The position numbers were made by a program, and so were the translations under genes. The notes under the pieces were generated by a model. It was not told where the DNA came from, did no database searches, and saw only the letters and a list, made by a program, of their open reading frames with translations. DNA of 64,000 nucleotides from Roseobacter litoralis Och 149 (GTDB lineage Bacteria > Pseudomonadota > Alphaproteobacteria > Rhodobacterales > Rhodobacteraceae). Shown here piece after piece: positions 18,761-26,949 of the stretch. Numbering within the stretch: the first letter of the stretch is position 1; each line of letters begins with the position of its first letter. Location: positions 3,991,501 through 4,055,500 of the forward strand of contig NC_015730.1 of the NCBI RefSeq assembly GCF_000154785.2, in the 5' to 3' direction.

Positions 18761-19450
18761 GTGACGTTGAAGATAAAAGGTTTGACAGAACTCGGTAAGG
18801 GAAGTGGGAATACCGCAAGCGCATCCCCGCCGCTGCTCACAAGGCGCTCGGTAAGACTGAGCGAAAAGAGGTGATCCACGCAAGTTCAGATCAAAGACTT
18901 AATGCGGAAGTACGCTTCAATTGTTGCAAAAATTGACACCGAGATCGCTGGAGTCAAAGCTCCAACACCTAAAATGACGCCTTGGGTTGCGTGACAGGCT
19001 GCTCTAAAAGAAGTAGAGCGGACGACCGCTGGTGTGTCTGGCTTAGTAAACACTGATGAAGCCCACGATGAAATTGAGACTTTCAGACAAAAAGACGCGC
19101 TAAAGACGCTGTCGGAGCGAGTGGTTTTTTCGGGCGACCGCAAACAACCGCTTGTGCAAGCTTTACTAAGTCCGCATTGGACCCCGCCAGCCTACGCGCT
19201 TCAAGATGCCTATGAGATTTATGTAAAAAGAGAGACCGGATGGTGGCTCTGTACGTGATCATCTCGCTGCAATCGTTCGCCACGAACGCGTGTTGCGTTT
19301 GGCTGACGCGGCAGGGCTTTCATAGATGAAGCCGCTGTCGGACATATCGCGAGTGCATGCACGAAAGGTTCGTGACCACATGTCATCTCCGGGAAAAGCA
19401 AGGTGGCAACGGGAAAAGGTCGCTCCCTTATCGGTCAAAAAAAGAGCTGG
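18761..19450 (+). pseudogene. Phage-type tyrosine integrase remnant, several frameshifts
   Basis: Reading across frames gives an integrase N-terminal half. GTG at 18761 starts TLKIKGLTELGKG; another frame then gives WEYRKRIPAAAHKALGKTE (from 18805), the common opening of integrases; next RKYASIVAKIDTEIAGVKA, then an open stretch through VSGLVNTDEAHDEIETF to YALQDAYEIYV (to about 19225), then RDHLAAIVRHERVLRLADAAG and ISRVHARKVRDHM in a further frame. At least three frameshifts and internal stops are needed. The C-terminal catalytic domain with the Tyr is not found. It is the relic of an element that used the adjacent tRNA-Leu. Confidence 0.7.
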
Positions 19451-19502
19451 GAATGCTCGGAAGGGTCATTGATTTCGGTGGCCTTGAACTTGGCCTCCGA
19501 GA

Positions 19503-19889
19503 CTACAATAACCCGTCCACAACCGAGCGGTTAAAGACCCGAAAAGGGGTTTTCTCCGCAAAGAGCATACGTGCGTTCACTGCGTTGAAGATTGAAGCCA
19601 GCGAAAACACAACCGACAGCAGTCCAGAAGGTATAAGGGCCGCCGCGTTGCGTAGCGCGACGAAGTTCAGACTGAACAAGCAGATCGCTAAAAGGATCAC
19701 AAACCACCATGGGGCAGGCAACATGAGCCGTTTAGTGGCTGCGAGGGTTGCGAACAGAAGCGGCGCCGCTAATGTCATTGGATAGAAGACTGAAACGCCG
19801 ACCGATACGGGACCAATTTGAAGCGCTATCGCAACGCAGCTTGTTCCCCAAATCAGCACCGCAATGAAGAGCAGGGCGGCGGTGTTCGT
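19503..19889 (-). pseudogene. EamA/DMT-family transporter, truncated N-terminal half
   Basis: About 120-130 residues match the first EamA domain: TAALLFIAVLIWGTSCVAIA, then PLLFATLAATKRLMLP, ALIPSGLLSVVFSLASIFNA and ARMLFAEKTPFRV. The second EamA domain is missing: the frame stops at TAG (19503) and nothing like it continues. The likely initiator is now ACG at 19887-19889, so the gene has no good start either. It follows ybaK by about 10 bases and was probably its operon partner before decay. Confidence 0.65.
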
Positions 19890-19898
19890 CTCTCAGGA

Positions 19899-20366
19899 CT
19901 ATGAGTTTGTGAATATTTGGGCGTTAATCGCCCGCATCAGGTGCTCGGGGTCAACGCTGAAGACCGAGTTTGGAGTGCCTGCGGCAGCCCAGACTTGCTT
20001 GTGATTGAGCAGATTCGCATCAATCCACGTCTCAGGTGTCTCAAGGTGTCCAATTGGTGCAACGCCACCAATGGCAAAACCCGTCTCAGACCGTACACGC
20101 TTTGGATCAGCGCGCGTCAACGGTTCGCCGAAGATTTCCTTTGCTTTCTTCAGATCGAGATCGTGATGACCACCCAAAAGAACCAATTTGAGTGCGTTGG
20201 AGTTCTCACCCTTAAAAATCAAAGACTTCACAATCTGACCGACTTCACAATTACAAGCATTGGCCGCGTCGGCAGCGCTTCTGGTTGAATCAGGCATCGT
20301 TTGAATCGATATATTCAGACCTAGTATTTGCGCTGCTTCAGTTACACGTTTGACACTCTTTGACAT
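19899..20366 (-). CDS. YbaK/EbsC-family aminoacyl-tRNA deacylase
   Basis: The 155-residue protein matches the YbaK/EbsC fold: VGQIVKSLIFKG carries the conserved Lys, followed by KLVLLGGHHDLDLKKAKEIF, RVRSETGFAIGGVAPIGHL and WAAAGTPNSVFSV. Members hydrolyse mischarged aminoacyl-tRNAs such as Cys-tRNA(Pro); the exact substrate here is unknown. The length is normal and the frame intact although both neighbours are pseudogenes. The start ATG at 20366 has GGGAGG a few bases upstream. It may be the only intact cargo gene left in this region. Confidence 0.87.
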   Translation of the reverse strand: MSKSVKRVTEAAQILGLNISIQTMPDSTRSAADAANACNCEVGQIVKSLIFKGENSNALKLVLLGGHHDLDLKKAKEIFGEPLTRADPKRVRSETGFAIGGVAPIGHLETPETWIDANLLNHKQVWAAAGTPNSVFSVDPEHLMRAINAQIFTNS

Positions 20367-20546
20367 TTGACCTCCCTACGGTTTGCGCGAAAACAAGCGA
20401 CGGCGATCATCAACGGACCGTCTCATTAATAATATGCTATCGGTCACCAATGAGCGACCCACATTGAATTTCGACGATATCATTGCTCAACAGCTTCTGG
20501 CTTGCTCGATCTTGCGGTTTTCTGTGCTCAAGCTTTCGCATCACTA

Positions 20547-20880
20547 GCGTGGGCAGTTTCCGTCAAGTTAATTCTGGCCATTGCAACGCGCCAAGGCTGA
20601 TTTCCTTCTCTCGTTACAGCTTTCAGCATCGTGTGCGCCTCCATTGTCCTTTCAACGGCGACTGCCTATGGGCTGGCGGCAATTATGGCCCAGATGAGCG
20701 ATGTGATGACCTAAGTGCGGTTGACTGGCGCAGCCTGTCTCATCTGCCTTGCCTACAAAGCATTGCGTACAGCGGATCGAAACCCAGAGATGTCGAAGCG
20801 CATCAGACCAGCCTCAAGTGCATGGCGCGCTGGCCTCATTCGCTGCGACTACGAAATCAGAGTTCAAGTCAAACAACAGT
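20547..20880 (+). pseudogene. LysE/RhtB-family exporter remnant with in-frame stops, cut by an IS
   Basis: One frame gives AWAVSVKLILAIATRQG, stop TGA (20598-20600), then FPSLVTAFSIVCASIVLS and YGLAAIMAQMSDVMT, stop TAA (20712-20714), then VRLTGAACLICLAYKALRT. The last piece resembles the LysE/RhtB signature around GAAYLxxLAxKALR. The reading ends at the left terminal repeat of the IS1182-type element at 20884. The N-terminal end and the rest of the C terminus were not recognised. The 20367-20546 stretch upstream shows nothing else. Confidence 0.5.
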
Positions 20881-20883
20881 TCG

Positions 20884-22585
20884 CGGAGAGGCTGTGTGGA
20901 AACTCTGTTGATTGTGGTGTCGGCGTGAGCGTTCGGTGTTTTTTTGGGCATTTTGGCTCGGCATCGTCATTTCCACTACTTAGATGGGTTGAGAAGGCGG
21001 CTGAGGCAATCTCCGGCTCACCCCGGCGTTCTCGAGGCTAATTTCAAGCCGAACGATACCCCTTACGCCTTCATCGCCGCGATCATTGCCGGGATGCCTA
21101 TCAAGTTCATGACGCGGGTCATGTTGTAGGCGAGCACATGCAGCGACATCTCGGTGGCGACATTTTTCAACCGTCTCATCTTGAAGTGTGTCGCCCCCAT
21201 CCAAGATTTGATCGTGCCGTAAGGATGCTCGACGGTCATGCTGCGGACGGCCAGTTGGGCTGGGTCTGCGTCCAACCTTTCTTGCACCCGCTCAAGCACA
21301 TCCTCTTTCTCCCATCGACGCACGCGCCGTTCCTTGCTGGCCGTGCATTTGTCCTTGATGACGCAATCGGCGCAGGCTCCCGACCAATATGATCTGATAG
21401 CTTTGCCGTCTTGCTGGCCGGTAAATCTGTAGGTCAGCTGCTTGCCTGCCGGGCAGACATAGACATCCTTGTCGCTGTCATATGTGAAGTCAGCCTTGTC
21501 AAACTGACCGCGCGCAGCGGCGTTCGATGTCATTGGTTTGGGAACGACAACCGAGATACCAGCCTCTTCGCTGGCAACAATTTCCTCGCTCTTGTAATAA
21601 CCTTTATCCGCGATTGCTGTGAGCTGATCTGTCGTCATGACATCGTTTGCTGCCGCGGCCATCATCGACAAGGCATCCCGGTCGAACCCAAGCATTGTTA
21701 CTTGATGCGCAACGATCAGGTGGTGATTGGCTTCGACGACCGTTTGAACATTGTAACCGACAATGCGGGGCATCCGGGCCGTTGTTGCCATGGATCGGGC
21801 ATCAGGATCACTAAGTGAGACTCGGGTTTCGCCGGTCTCATCCATGCGCTGCTCGATTGATCTGTAGCGCACCGCCTCCTTTTGCAGATGCTCCAGCTTG
21901 CGTAGAGTGCGCTCCATGCGGGCCTCTGGCAGCACCGTGCCGGTCTGTTCAAACACTTCGTCGGCGCGATCCAACTCACCCAAATAGCGCTCGATTGCCT
22001 TGTCAATCTCACCCAACTTCTGGCGCAGCTTACCGCGCGTGTAATTCTTGGCCTTGGAGTTCAGCGCCTTGAACCGACTACCGTCAATGGCAACCACATC
22101 CCCATCGAGCAGGTTCATGTTGCGGCAGAGCGCGACAAACTGCTGGCACACCTTGCGGATCGCGGGGCCGTTATCTTTCCGAAAGTCTGCAATCGTCTTG
22201 AAGTCCGGCTTCAACCGACCCGTCAGCCAGACAAGTTCCAGATTGCGACCGCACTCGCGCTCCAGGCGACGCGATGACTGGATCTGGTTCAAATACCCGT
22301 AGAGATAAATCCGAAGCAACAAGCCAGGATGATAGCCAGGCCGTCCAGTTGCCGCTGGCATCGCATTGAAGCCCAGCACCGCAAGATCAAGCAGGTCTAT
22401 AAAGGCATCAATGGCGCGGACAGGACTGTTCTCATCAACATAATCGTCCAGACATTCGGGCAGCAACATCCTCTGCTGCCGGTCCAGACCCTCGATAAAT
22501 TGCGTCATCAACAACCTCCGTATCGAATACGAAAATTATACCATCAGTCCGGTCAAAATGGGGGAGTTTTCACACAGCCTCTCCG
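20884..22585 (-). mobile_element. IS1182-type insertion sequence, apparently intact
   Basis: Terminal inverted repeats are visible: the left end (20884-20905) begins CGGAGAGGCTGTGTGGAAAC, and the right end (22564-22585, read inward) begins CGGAGAGGCTGTGTGAAAAC, differing at one base in 22. They enclose a single complete transposase gene on the minus strand. I see no convincing target-site duplication. The element sits inside a decayed LysE-type gene. A related but defective element lies at 58609-60348, with the common core GTGTGRAAACTC at its ends. Confidence 0.85.
21063..22508 (-). CDS. IS1182-family transposase
   Basis: The 481-residue protein starts at ATG 22508 behind GGAGGTTGTTG. The N-terminal InsH-like domain includes IEGLDRQQRMLLPECLDDY and GRPGYHPGLLLRIYLYGYLN; the catalytic part includes VVAIDGSRFKALNSKAKNYT, IVGYNVQTVVEANHHLIVAH, IADKGYYKSEEIVASEEAG and the late VEHPYGTIKSWMGATHFKMR, giving the DDE residues expected of the IS1182/IS5-like transposases. 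The reading frame is complete, so the element could be active. Confidence 0.93.
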   Translation of the reverse strand: MTQFIEGLDRQQRMLLPECLDDYVDENSPVRAIDAFIDLLDLAVLGFNAMPAATGRPGYHPGLLLRIYLYGYLNQIQSSRRLERECGRNLELVWLTGRLKPDFKTIADFRKDNGPAIRKVCQQFVALCRNMNLLDGDVVAIDGSRFKALNSKAKNYTRGKLRQKLGEIDKAIERYLGELDRADEVFEQTGTVLPEARMERTLRKLEHLQKEAVRYRSIEQRMDETGETRVSLSDPDARSMATTARMPRIVGYNVQTVVEANHHLIVAHQVTMLGFDRDALSMMAAAANDVMTTDQLTAIADKGYYKSEEIVASEEAGISVVVPKPMTSNAAARGQFDKADFTYDSDKDVYVCPAGKQLTYRFTGQQDGKAIRSYWSGACADCVIKDKCTASKERRVRRWEKEDVLERVQERLDADPAQLAVRSMTVEHPYGTIKSWMGATHFKMRRLKNVATEMSLHVLAYNMTRVMNLIGIPAMIAAMKA

Positions 22586-22893
22586 CACAGCGGACTTGTG
22601 CAGGTGCAGCTACTGCTGGCGCAGAAGCCTTATGCAACTCGGGGCGAGAACTTTTGCTGAGCGGCAAATTTGCCAAGAAGGGACGTTCAACCATGGCAAT
22701 ACTGGTGGATTCCAAATGGATCTTTCGCCGTAACCGGGATCGATCATAGGAGAGTGGGGAGAGTTGCCTTTGGCTTTTCCATTTTCGCTGAAGCAGCATA
22801 CACAAGCGGATGGTGTGGATAGCTCCTGCTCCACCCGGCGTCGCAATGCGCCATACTGCAGTTGTCTATCACTGCTATGAAAGGAGCTACCCA

Positions 22894-23913
22894 ATGCAAG
22901 TTACAACAATCGGTATCGATCTGGCCAAACATGTTTTTCAGGTTCACGGAATTACTGAGGATGGGGAGGTTGTCTTCAATCGAGCGATCCGGCGCGCACA
23001 ACTCATGCAGTTCTTCATCAATCTGGAGCCCTGTTTGATCGGCATGGAGGCATGCGGGTCCAGCCACTATTGGGCGCGAGAACTGACCAAGCTTGGGCAC
23101 GATGTTCGCTTGATCCCAGCCAATTATGTGAAGCCCTATGTCAAACGCGGCAAATCTGACGCGAATGATGCCGAAGCTATATGTGAAGCGGTGACACGCC
23201 CGACGATGCGGTTTGTTGCGCCCAAATCCGAGGAACAGCAGGCCGTCTTGTTCCTGCATTGTGCGCGCGATTTGATCGTCAGGCAACGAACACAACTCAG
23301 CAACATGCTTCGCAGTTTGCTCGCCGAGTTTGGTGTCATCATTCCACAAGGAACCGGAGCCGCAGTCAAATACGCCAAAGGTGTTCTGGAGGGAGAAAAG
23401 CCCGCCCTTCCGCAAATCGCAATTGATGTTCTGAAACAACTTAGCCACCAACTTGTCGCTATGCATCTCCGGTTCCGCTGGTACGAGATGCGCATGCGAC
23501 TTCATTCGAAACTGGACAAACGCGTTATGCTGTTGCGCACGATCCCAGGCGTTGGCCCTGTGACCGCGTCCGCCATTGTTGCCACTATCGGCGACGCAAA
23601 ACAGTTTAAGAATGGTCGACAATTTGCAGCGTGGCTGGGGCTCACACCTCTGAACATGTCGAGTGGCGGAAAAGAACGATTAGGACGGATCACAAAAATG
23701 GGTGACCGATACATTCGGCGTCTTTTGGTGACCGGGATGACAGCGAGATTGCGGCAAATGAAAGTGAATCCTGACCGCGTCGATCCATGGGCTATCGGCC
23801 TTCTTGAGCGCAAACCTGCTCGACTGGCGACCGTTGCAATGGCAAACAAGACTGCTCGAATTGTCTGGGCGGTGTTAACCAAGAACGAATACTACCGGCC
23901 TCACACAGCCTAA
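22894..23913 (+). CDS. IS110/IS1111-family DEDD transposase (recombinase)
   Basis: Start at 22894 is supported by AAAGGAGC nine bases upstream and by the typical opening MQVTTIGIDLAKHVFQVHG. The 339-residue protein has the RuvC-like DEDD domain (IGIDLAKHVF; CLIGMEACGSSHYWAREL; GKSDANDAEAICEA) and the C-terminal Tnp_20 domain with LLRTIPGVGPVTASAIVA and AAWLGLTPLNMSSGGKERLG, containing the conserved Ser. These recombinases act with a structured guide RNA from their own non-coding end. The frame is complete. Confidence 0.94.
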   Translation: MQVTTIGIDLAKHVFQVHGITEDGEVVFNRAIRRAQLMQFFINLEPCLIGMEACGSSHYWARELTKLGHDVRLIPANYVKPYVKRGKSDANDAEAICEAVTRPTMRFVAPKSEEQQAVLFLHCARDLIVRQRTQLSNMLRSLLAEFGVIIPQGTGAAVKYAKGVLEGEKPALPQIAIDVLKQLSHQLVAMHLRFRWYEMRMRLHSKLDKRVMLLRTIPGVGPVTASAIVATIGDAKQFKNGRQFAAWLGLTPLNMSSGGKERLGRITKMGDRYIRRLLVTGMTARLRQMKVNPDRVDPWAIGLLERKPARLATVAMANKTARIVWAVLTKNEYYRPHTA

Positions 23914-24137
23914 CAAAAGGAACACCCGAGACAGCAAGACCTACGAAATGATGGCGCACAGTCAGCCCGCCAACCAAGACACCCCGTCGAATGTCCAGGA
24001 CACATTGTTGTTCGATAAGCCGTTTGGGACTTGGTCGCGGAAACCATCAGGGCCGGCGGCTACGAGTGCCGCGCAAACAGGCCGGACACACGTCTGCTTC
24101 TGACCAGTGCGAAATTACTTCAAATATGTCTTGCTAT
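23914..24137 (+). ncRNA. Candidate bridge/seekRNA region of the IS1111-type element
   Basis: This 224-base non-coding segment lies between the transposase stop and the right subterminal repeat. In IS1111-type elements this end encodes the guide RNA (bridge RNA or seekRNA) that pairs with donor and target DNA. I infer the RNA from position and family only; I could not derive its boundaries or fold by eye. Confidence 0.45.
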
Positions 24138-24192
24138 GCAGGAGCTATCCACACAGGACTTGTTAACGAATTCGGCTTTCAATATGAGCCGA

Positions 24193-24936
24193 TCAAGGCC
24201 CTTCCGGGCGGTCCAATGTCTTTTCGCACAGTTTATTCACGGCTGCGTGCAGCAGGACCGTCAGAACTGCAAGCACGATCAGGGCGGCAAACATAAGGTC
24301 TGTTTTGGCCCGGCCATTGGCCAAAAGCATAAGATACCCCAAGCCCTTTGAGGCACCGACCCATTCACCAATGATCGCACCGATGGGGGCGTAAACCGCC
24401 GCGAGCCTCAAGCCGGATGCAAATCCTGGTAAGGCTGCGGGAATCCTGATGTGCCACATAATGCGCGCAGGACTTGCGCCCATCACCTTGGCCAAACCGA
24501 TCCAGTCGCGGTTCGTGCGCATCAGGGCGTCAAAAAAGGACGACGTGACGGGAAAGTAAATGATGATTATGGCCATCGTGACCTTGGACCAAAGACCGAA
24601 GCCCAGCCAAAGGGTCAAGATAGGTGCCAATGCAAACACCGGCACTGCTTGGCTGAACACCAAGATAGGACGCACCAGCGCGCGTGCCGTTGGGGATGCG
24701 ACCAGCCCGATGGCTGACACAAACCCAAGTGCGGCACCCAGCATGAGGCCGATGAGCACTTCGGCCATCGTGACCAACGCATGCTCCGTCAGAAGTGCGC
24801 GGCTTTCCCAGATTGTCTGCCCGACCAGCGCAGGGGGCGGCAAGATGAAACGGGCGACACCCGTGGCCCAGATCACCGTCTGCCAGAGCACCAACACCAG
24901 ACATGTCGCCGCCAGGCCTGCCCGCCATCCGGTCAT
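24193..24936 (-). CDS. thiX: ABC transporter permease, ThiX-like (pyrimidine salvage)
   Basis: A 247-residue inner-membrane permease with about six hydrophobic segments and the BPD_transp_1 coupling region: LAKVMGASPARIMWHIRIPAALPG, then AVYAPIGAIIGEWVGASKGLGYLM. It is the last gene of the thiamin operon and pairs with ThiZ and ThiY, so it should import formylaminopyrimidine or HMP-like thiamin breakdown products. The start overlaps the E-type tenA stop by ATGA. An IS1111-type element ends about 38 bases after its stop, leaving the gene whole. Confidence 0.88.
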   Translation of the reverse strand: MTGWRAGLAATCLVLVLWQTVIWATGVARFILPPPALVGQTIWESRALLTEHALVTMAEVLIGLMLGAALGFVSAIGLVASPTARALVRPILVFSQAVPVFALAPILTLWLGFGLWSKVTMAIIIIYFPVTSSFFDALMRTNRDWIGLAKVMGASPARIMWHIRIPAALPGFASGLRLAAVYAPIGAIIGEWVGASKGLGYLMLLANGRAKTDLMFAALIVLAVLTVLLHAAVNKLCEKTLDRPEGP

Positions 24937-25586
24937 TTTGCGACCACAAAGCCAGCCCAGGAGGCGTCAAAGAACGCGCGCTCCAAACGCACCGCTTCAG
25001 TGAAGGTCGCAGTGACATTTTCGCGGGCGTCATCGTCAAGCGCCTCCCAAACAATATCCAGTTGATCGCGCAAATAGGCGACGACCTGCGCAAATCCATC
25101 GCCTGAGTGCAGGCTTATCCACTCACCCAGCCAAAACGGCAGATCATCTGCGCAGCCTTCAACCGGGGTGGCCCAATCAAGATAAATCCATTCGGCAACC
25201 ACGAGAACCGACAGCATAATCTCATAGCGGCCCGAGCGGCGGGCTTGATCCATCAGCTGTTGAAACGCGATCGTCTCAGGGGCTGCCGGCGCACTCAGCG
25301 AAATCTCCAAGGCCTGTGCAGATCGCAGAAAATAGGTGTTTTCCGGGCCGCAGATCACGCCTAGAAATTGCGCGCCGGGCACGGCATCTTGCAGTGTGGG
25401 CGCATGGGCCACGGCGGATGCCAAAAGCCGCACAAACCCGTCGATGAACTGGTAGTCCTGTTGCAAATAACCTGCCATCTTTTCACGGCTCAGGGTCCCA
25501 TCGGCCAAGGCATTGGTGAACGCGTGATGTGTAGCGGCGTGCCAATCCTGTGCCACAAGCGATTGCAGATATTGTGTTGCGCTCAT
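24933..25586 (-). CDS. TenA-family protein of the E type (Cys replaced)
   Basis: The 217-residue protein has the TenA/thiaminase II fold: HAFTNALADGTLSREKMAGY, LQQDYQFIDGFVRLLASAV. At the place where classic TenA has its catalytic Cys (PCxxGYxEIG), this one reads VVAEWIYLDWA, so a Glu takes over and the Cys is absent. Such TenA_E proteins are reported to act on amino-HMP or its formyl derivative rather than as classical thiaminases; the exact reaction here is inferred. It is the second tenA in the operon, between thiZ and thiX, with four-base overlaps on both sides. Confidence 0.85.
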   Translation of the reverse strand: MSATQYLQSLVAQDWHAATHHAFTNALADGTLSREKMAGYLQQDYQFIDGFVRLLASAVAHAPTLQDAVPGAQFLGVICGPENTYFLRSAQALEISLSAPAAPETIAFQQLMDQARRSGRYEIMLSVLVVAEWIYLDWATPVEGCADDLPFWLGEWISLHSGDGFAQVVAYLRDQLDIVWEALDDDARENVTATFTEAVRLERAFFDASWAGFVVAK

Positions 25587-26284
25587 GTCGGTCTCCGAAG
25601 TTGATCAAACAGATCTGTTTGCGTGCGCACGACATCCGGTGCGTAGATATCGCGCGGAATGGTGGTGTGGGGGGCAGCAACCTCCACAAGGCCTGATGGG
25701 GTCATGATGAGGATTTTCTGGCCCAATCGCGCAGCTTCATTCGGGTCATGGGTGACCAGCAACACTGTGCGGCCGGTCAACAGCTCTGCTGTCAGTTCCT
25801 GCATCTGCGCACGGGTCAGCGCGTCGAGCGCTGAAAACGGTTCGTCCAGCAACACAACCGCGCGGTCCTCCATCAAGGTACGGGCCAATGCCACCCGTTG
25901 ACGTTGGCCGCCTGACAGAGCGCGTGGCAGTTTGTCAGCATGATCTGCCAAGCCCACTTGAACAAGCATGTCGCGGGCTCGGTCCTTGTCTGGACGCTCC
26001 CTCCGCAATCGCGCACCAAGCATGACATTGTCCAACACGCTCAGCCAGGGCATCAACAAATCTTGCTGTGCCATCATGGCAACGCGACCGGGATCGCTGA
26101 GGCTCCCGTCAAAGGTAATGCCATCGGCCAGCCCCGCAAAGAGGCGCAGTACCGTGGATTTGCCCACCCCGCTTGCTCCCAAAAGGCAGGTCCAGCTGTG
26201 CGGTGTCAGGGTCAAGTCGAGCTGCGTAAAGATCGGCGTGCCGTCGATCGTCGCCGATCCTGTCATTCGCAAGGGCTGGTTCAC
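25583..26284 (-). CDS. thiZ: ABC transporter ATP-binding protein, ThiZ-like
   Basis: A 233-residue ATPase. Walker A is GASGVGKST (about residue 36), the signature is LSGGQRQRVALARTLM, Walker B AVVLLDEPFSALD, and the H loop VLLVTHDPNEAARLG. Together with ThiX and ThiY it would energise uptake of thiamin-derived pyrimidine. It overlaps the C-type tenA upstream and the E-type tenA downstream by ATGA each, so coupling is tight. The length is slightly short but all motifs are present. Confidence 0.9.
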   Translation of the reverse strand: MNQPLRMTGSATIDGTPIFTQLDLTLTPHSWTCLLGASGVGKSTVLRLFAGLADGITFDGSLSDPGRVAMMAQQDLLMPWLSVLDNVMLGARLRRERPDKDRARDMLVQVGLADHADKLPRALSGGQRQRVALARTLMEDRAVVLLDEPFSALDALTRAQMQELTAELLTGRTVLLVTHDPNEAARLGQKILIMTPSGLVEVAAPHTTIPRDIYAPDVVRTQTDLFDQLRRPT

Positions 26285-26949
26285 GGATCAAGTCCCATAT
26301 CCCAAAACCCGACCTCCAGCTGTGTCGCCATCGCGAACCGCGCCTGAAGACTGGCCCAACGGGGGCTGGTCGCCGGATCATTGCCGATGCGCCGCGCAAC
26401 TGCCCCATCAATCAGCACGCCCACATCCTGGCAAACCTGCTGATACTCGGCACTGGCATAGGTGTCGATCCAGTCGGCGTAGGTGTCAGAAGTCTTGGTG
26501 GCGGCCAAATGCGTGCCGATTTCACCGTAGCCCATGACACAAGGGGCCAAAGCCGCCAGCAAGTCCAACAGATCGCCGGAATGGCCCGCATCCAGAACAT
26601 AGCGGGTGTACGCCAGATTTTCCTGCCGTTCCTGCGTGGCAAACAGCGTCGCCTCATCAATCCCAGCCTCTGCGCAGATTGTGACATGCAGGGCGAGTTC
26701 CTCATTGATCAACCCGTTCACCGTACCAGCAGCCAAACGCATTTCCGCGACCGTATCCGCCTTGGTCACCGCCAGAGCCCAAGCGCGCGAAAAGTGGATC
26801 AGAAAGACGTAATCCTGTTTCAGATAATGCAGGAAGGCGGCGTGAGGCAGCGTACCGTCGCCCAAGCCCTGCACAAATGCATGACGGGTATAGGCGGGCC
26901 AGACAGGCGTGTTATCCCGCAAGGCCGCGAAGGTTTTACCGTAGGTCAT
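26281..26949 (-). CDS. tenA: Thiaminase II / aminopyrimidine aminohydrolase TenA (Cys type)
   Basis: The 222-residue protein keeps the canonical active site: ALAPCVMGYGEIG with the nucleophilic Cys near residue 130, plus HYLKQDYVFLIHFSRAWALA and AGTVNGLINEELALH. TenA hydrolyses aminopyrimidine from base-degraded thiamin to HMP, feeding ThiD. It lies directly after thiY and before thiZ with ATGA overlaps. Having a Cys-type and a Glu-type TenA in one operon suggests successive salvage steps. Confidence 0.92.
   Translation of the reverse strand: MTYGKTFAALRDNTPVWPAYTRHAFVQGLGDGTLPHAAFLHYLKQDYVFLIHFSRAWALAVTKADTVAEMRLAAGTVNGLINEELALHVTICAEAGIDEATLFATQERQENLAYTRYVLDAGHSGDLLDLLAALAPCVMGYGEIGTHLAATKTSDTYADWIDTYASAEYQQVCQDVGVLIDGAVARRIGNDPATSPRWASLQARFAMATQLEVGFWDMGLDP

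Larger units (their letters stand above)
22813..24154 (+). mobile_element. IS110-family element of the IS1111 type, with subterminal inverted repeats
   Basis: A perfect 17-base inverted repeat, GTGTGGATAGCTCCTGC at 22813-22829 and its complement at 24138-24154, flanks one transposase gene. Subterminal repeats, a DEDD transposase and a longer non-coding segment after the gene (about 224 bases) than before it (about 64) are the marks of IS1111-type members. True ends probably lie a few bases outside the repeats. No direct target duplication is expected or seen. It is inserted between the IS1182-type element and thiX, just past the end of the thiamin operon. The short stretch 22586-22812 between the two elements shows no recognisable gene. 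Confidence 0.85.

Noticed and set aside
20715..21041. A 108-codon plus-strand frame running from the LysE remnant into the IS1182 end
   Set aside because: It is a chimera made by the insertion: LysE residues up to 20883, then the left terminal repeat and IS spacer.
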